Positions 62,394-64,000 of a stretch of DNA of 64,000 nt are shown here, piece after piece. Under the pieces are notes generated by a model, which had not been told where the DNA came from, made no database searches, and saw nothing but the letters and a program-made list of their open reading frames with translations. This stretch comes from CAVUDO01 sp963740255 (lineage in GTDB: Bacteria > Actinomycetota > Actinomycetes > Mycobacteriales > Cryptosporangiaceae), in the NCBI GenBank assembly GCA_963740255.1, contig CAVUDO010000002.1, forward strand, positions 806,001 through 870,000, written 5' to 3'. Each line of letters opens with the position of its first letter. Within the stretch, counting starts at the first letter, position 1. The translations under genes were made by a program, and so were the position numbers.

Positions 62394-64000
62394 TCACCAG
62401 GTGCGCAGGGCCGCGATCCGCGCTTCCAGTTGCTCCACGGTGGCCTGGACGCTCGGCGGACCGCCGCAGAGCCGGCGCAGCTCGGCGTGGATCTGACCGT
62501 GCGGGCGGTTGGTCCGGTGATGGTGCGCGGCCACCAGCGCGTTGAGCTGCCGGCGCAGTTCCGCGCGCCGCTGGAACATGGAACTGGCGACGGGGGCGTC
62601 CTGGTCCGCCTGACCGGCGTGTCGTTGCGCGGCGACCTGGTCGGCCTGGCGTTTGGACAGCAGCAGCGACACCTGCTCGGGCGTCAGCAGCCCGGGCAGG
62701 CCGAGATACTCCTCCTCCTCGGCACTACCGGGGCCGGCCCCCGTGCCGAACGACGCGCCGTCGTAGATCACCTGGTCGAGGTGGGCCGAGGCGCCGAGCG
62801 CGAGGAACTTCGGCGTGTCGTCGGTGTCCTCGTCGGCGCTGCGGTTGGCCGCGGCCAGGGCGTCGTCGTCGAGGAACTGCTCTCGGTGGGGCCGGTCCAG
62901 CACGTGGTCGCGCTCGGCCTCCATCTCGGCGGCCAGCAGGAGCAGGCTCGGCACGCTCGGCACGAACACCGACGCGATCTCCCCCGGCTGCCGGGCTCGC
63001 ACGAAACGACCGATGGCCTGGGCGAAGTAGAGCGGGGTGTTCACGCTCGTCGCGTACACGCCGACTGCCAGCCGCGGGATGTCCACGCCCTCGCTGACCA
63101 TCCGAACGGCGACCATCCAACGGTCGGGCGACTGCGTGAACCGTCCGATCTTGCGGCTGGCCGTGGTGTCGTCGGAGAGCACCACGACCGGCGTGGTGCC
63201 CGTGATGCCCGCAAGCAGCTTCGCGTACGCCTTCGCGGCCGCGTGGTCGCTGGCGATGACCAGGCCGGCCGCGTCGGGCATCCCGGCGTTGCGGACCACG
63301 GTGAGCCGGGCGTCGGCGGCCCGCAGCACCTGCGGCATCCAGTCGCCCTTGGCGTCCAGCGCCGTGCGCCAGGCCTGGGCGGTCTGCTGCTGGGTCAACG
63401 GCTCCCCGAGCCGTGCGGACAACTCCTCGCCGGCGCTGGTGCGCCACCGGGTCTCGCCCGAGTAGGCCAGGAACATCACCGGGCGCACGACCCGGTCGCG
63501 CAGCGCGTCGGCGTAGCCGTACGAGGAGTCCGCGCGGGACCGGGTGAGCCCGGCGGCATCCCGTTCGTAGGTGACGAACGGGATCGGGTTGGCGTCCGAA
63601 CGGAACGGAGTACCGGTGAGCCCGAGCCGCCGGGTGGCCGGTTCGAACGCCTGCCGGACGCCGTCGCCCCAGCTGCGGGTGTCGCCAGCGTGGTGGATCT
63701 CGTCCAGGATCACCAGCGTCCGCCGGGCTGACACCCGGCGCTGGTGCACCGCCGGGTAGAGGCCCACCTGGGCGTAGGTGCAGACCACGCCCTGGAAATC
63801 GGCCGAGGTGAGGCCGGCCGAGGAGAAGGTCGGGTCGAGCTGGATGCCGAACCCCGCGGCCGCCTGGGCCCACTGCGTCTTCAGGTGCTCGGTCGGGGCG
63901 ACCACGGTGACCTGCTCCACGGCCCGGTCGGCGAGCAGCTCGGCCGCGATCCGCAGGGCGAACGTGGTCTTGCCGGCACCGGGCGTGGCCACCGCGAGGA
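62394..64000 (-). CDS. superfamily 2 DEAD/DEAH-box helicase, amino end outside window
   Basis: At least 535 residues of an SF2 helicase that continues past the window end. Visible motifs: I ATPGAGKTTFAL (the lysine of Walker A), Ia APTEHLKTQW, II LDEIHHAGD (DEIH box), III LGLTGTPFRSD, V MVSEGVDIPRLAVGVYA and VI YFAQAIGRFVRAR. The carboxy third (about 380-530) holds an acidic stretch (SADEDTDDTPKFL) and a coiled-coil-like Arg/Gln/Glu end. This helicase commonly lies near the major sigma gene in actinobacteria; its nucleic-acid role is not established. It converges on the DUF7455 gene. Confidence 0.9.
   Translation of the reverse strand, partial: LAVATPGAGKTTFALRIAAELLADRAVEQVTVVAPTEHLKTQWAQAAAGFGIQLDPTFSSAGLTSADFQGVVCTYAQVGLYPAVHQRRVSARRTLVILDEIHHAGDTRSWGDGVRQAFEPATRRLGLTGTPFRSDANPIPFVTYERDAAGLTRSRADSSYGYADALRDRVVRPVMFLAYSGETRWRTSAGEELSARLGEPLTQQQTAQAWRTALDAKGDWMPQVLRAADARLTVVRNAGMPDAAGLVIASDHAAAKAYAKLLAGITGTTPVVVLSDDTTASRKIGRFTQSPDRWMVAVRMVSEGVDIPRLAVGVYATSVNTPLYFAQAIGRFVRARQPGEIASVFVPSVPSLLLLAAEMEAERDHVLDRPHREQFLDDDALAAANRSADEDTDDTPKFLALGASAHLDQVIYDGASFGTGAGPGSAEEEEYLGLPGLLTPEQVSLLLSKRQADQVAAQRHAGQADQDAPVASSMFQRRAELRRQLNALVAAHHHRTNRPHGQIHAELRRLCGGPPSVQATVEQLEARIAALRTW

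Overview
The window is very GC-rich, gene-dense actinobacterial chromosome (Actinomycetota). This rests on RbpA, a SigA with a Lys/Ala-rich amino end, DUF4193, DUF3710, DUF3093 and DUF3159 families, OpcA, an AcnR-type TetR repressor, frequent GTG/TTG starts and TAGACT-type -10 boxes. I see no rRNA, tRNA, insertion sequence, prophage or CRISPR array. It looks like core chromosome carrying a few lineage-specific genes.

Layout. 1-6.9 kb: end of an M24 peptidase, aconitase (acnA) with a promoter and a near-perfect AcnR operator, a DM13 membrane protein, acnR, a methyltransferase and an atypical SDR enzyme. 6.9-12.7 kb: ABC exporter, crotonase-fold enzyme, ABC-F ATPase, YpfJ-type zinc protease. 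12.8-19.3 kb: a TAXI-type TRAP transporter (binding protein plus fused permease), an OmpR-type two-component pair, and an orphan second TAXI binding protein. 19.2-26.4 kb: complete SUF iron-sulfur assembly operon, sufR-B-D-Rieske-C-S-U-T on the minus strand, with a perfect palindrome at sufR. 26.5-30.6 kb: an AAC(3)-fold acetyltransferase, heme A synthase (ctaA), and a ctaB operon carrying a small conserved protein and a NYN-domain protein. 30.8-39.2 kb: tkt-tal-pgi-zwf-opcA-pgl, the pentose phosphate and entry-glycolysis operon, with tkt interrupted by a one-base shift in a C7 tract. 39.2-43.3 kb: rbpA, secG, then a response regulator-kinase-membrane protein operon. 43.4-62.2 kb: dxs to sigA, in an order and orientation close to Mycobacterium tuberculosis Rv2682c-Rv2703 (TRAM methyltransferase, APC/KimA-like permease, two TrkA proteins, DUF3159, OB-fold, Rv2695-like, DUF3710, dut, DUF3093, DUF4193, LytR_C, suhB, sigA), with rsgA and a phosphotransferase inserted and ppgK absent. 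62.4-64 kb: a superfamily 2 helicase running off the end.

How the genes fit together. Iron-sulfur and heme supply (SUF, CtaA/B) sits near an iron-sulfur client (aconitase) and central carbon enzymes. The pentose phosphate operon makes NADPH and sugar phosphates, including the glyceraldehyde 3-phosphate that Dxs uses. The APC permease with CeoB/CeoC-type TrkA proteins looks like a potassium uptake unit.

Least ordinary points: the AcnR operator on the acnA promoter, the tkt frameshift, the orphan TAXI protein that trails the SUF operon and overlaps a sensor-kinase gene, probable leaderless acnR and ctaA mRNAs, a His/Gly-rich dUTPase tail, a possible leader ORF before rsgA, and repeated 12-17 bp tandem duplications in or near gene ends.
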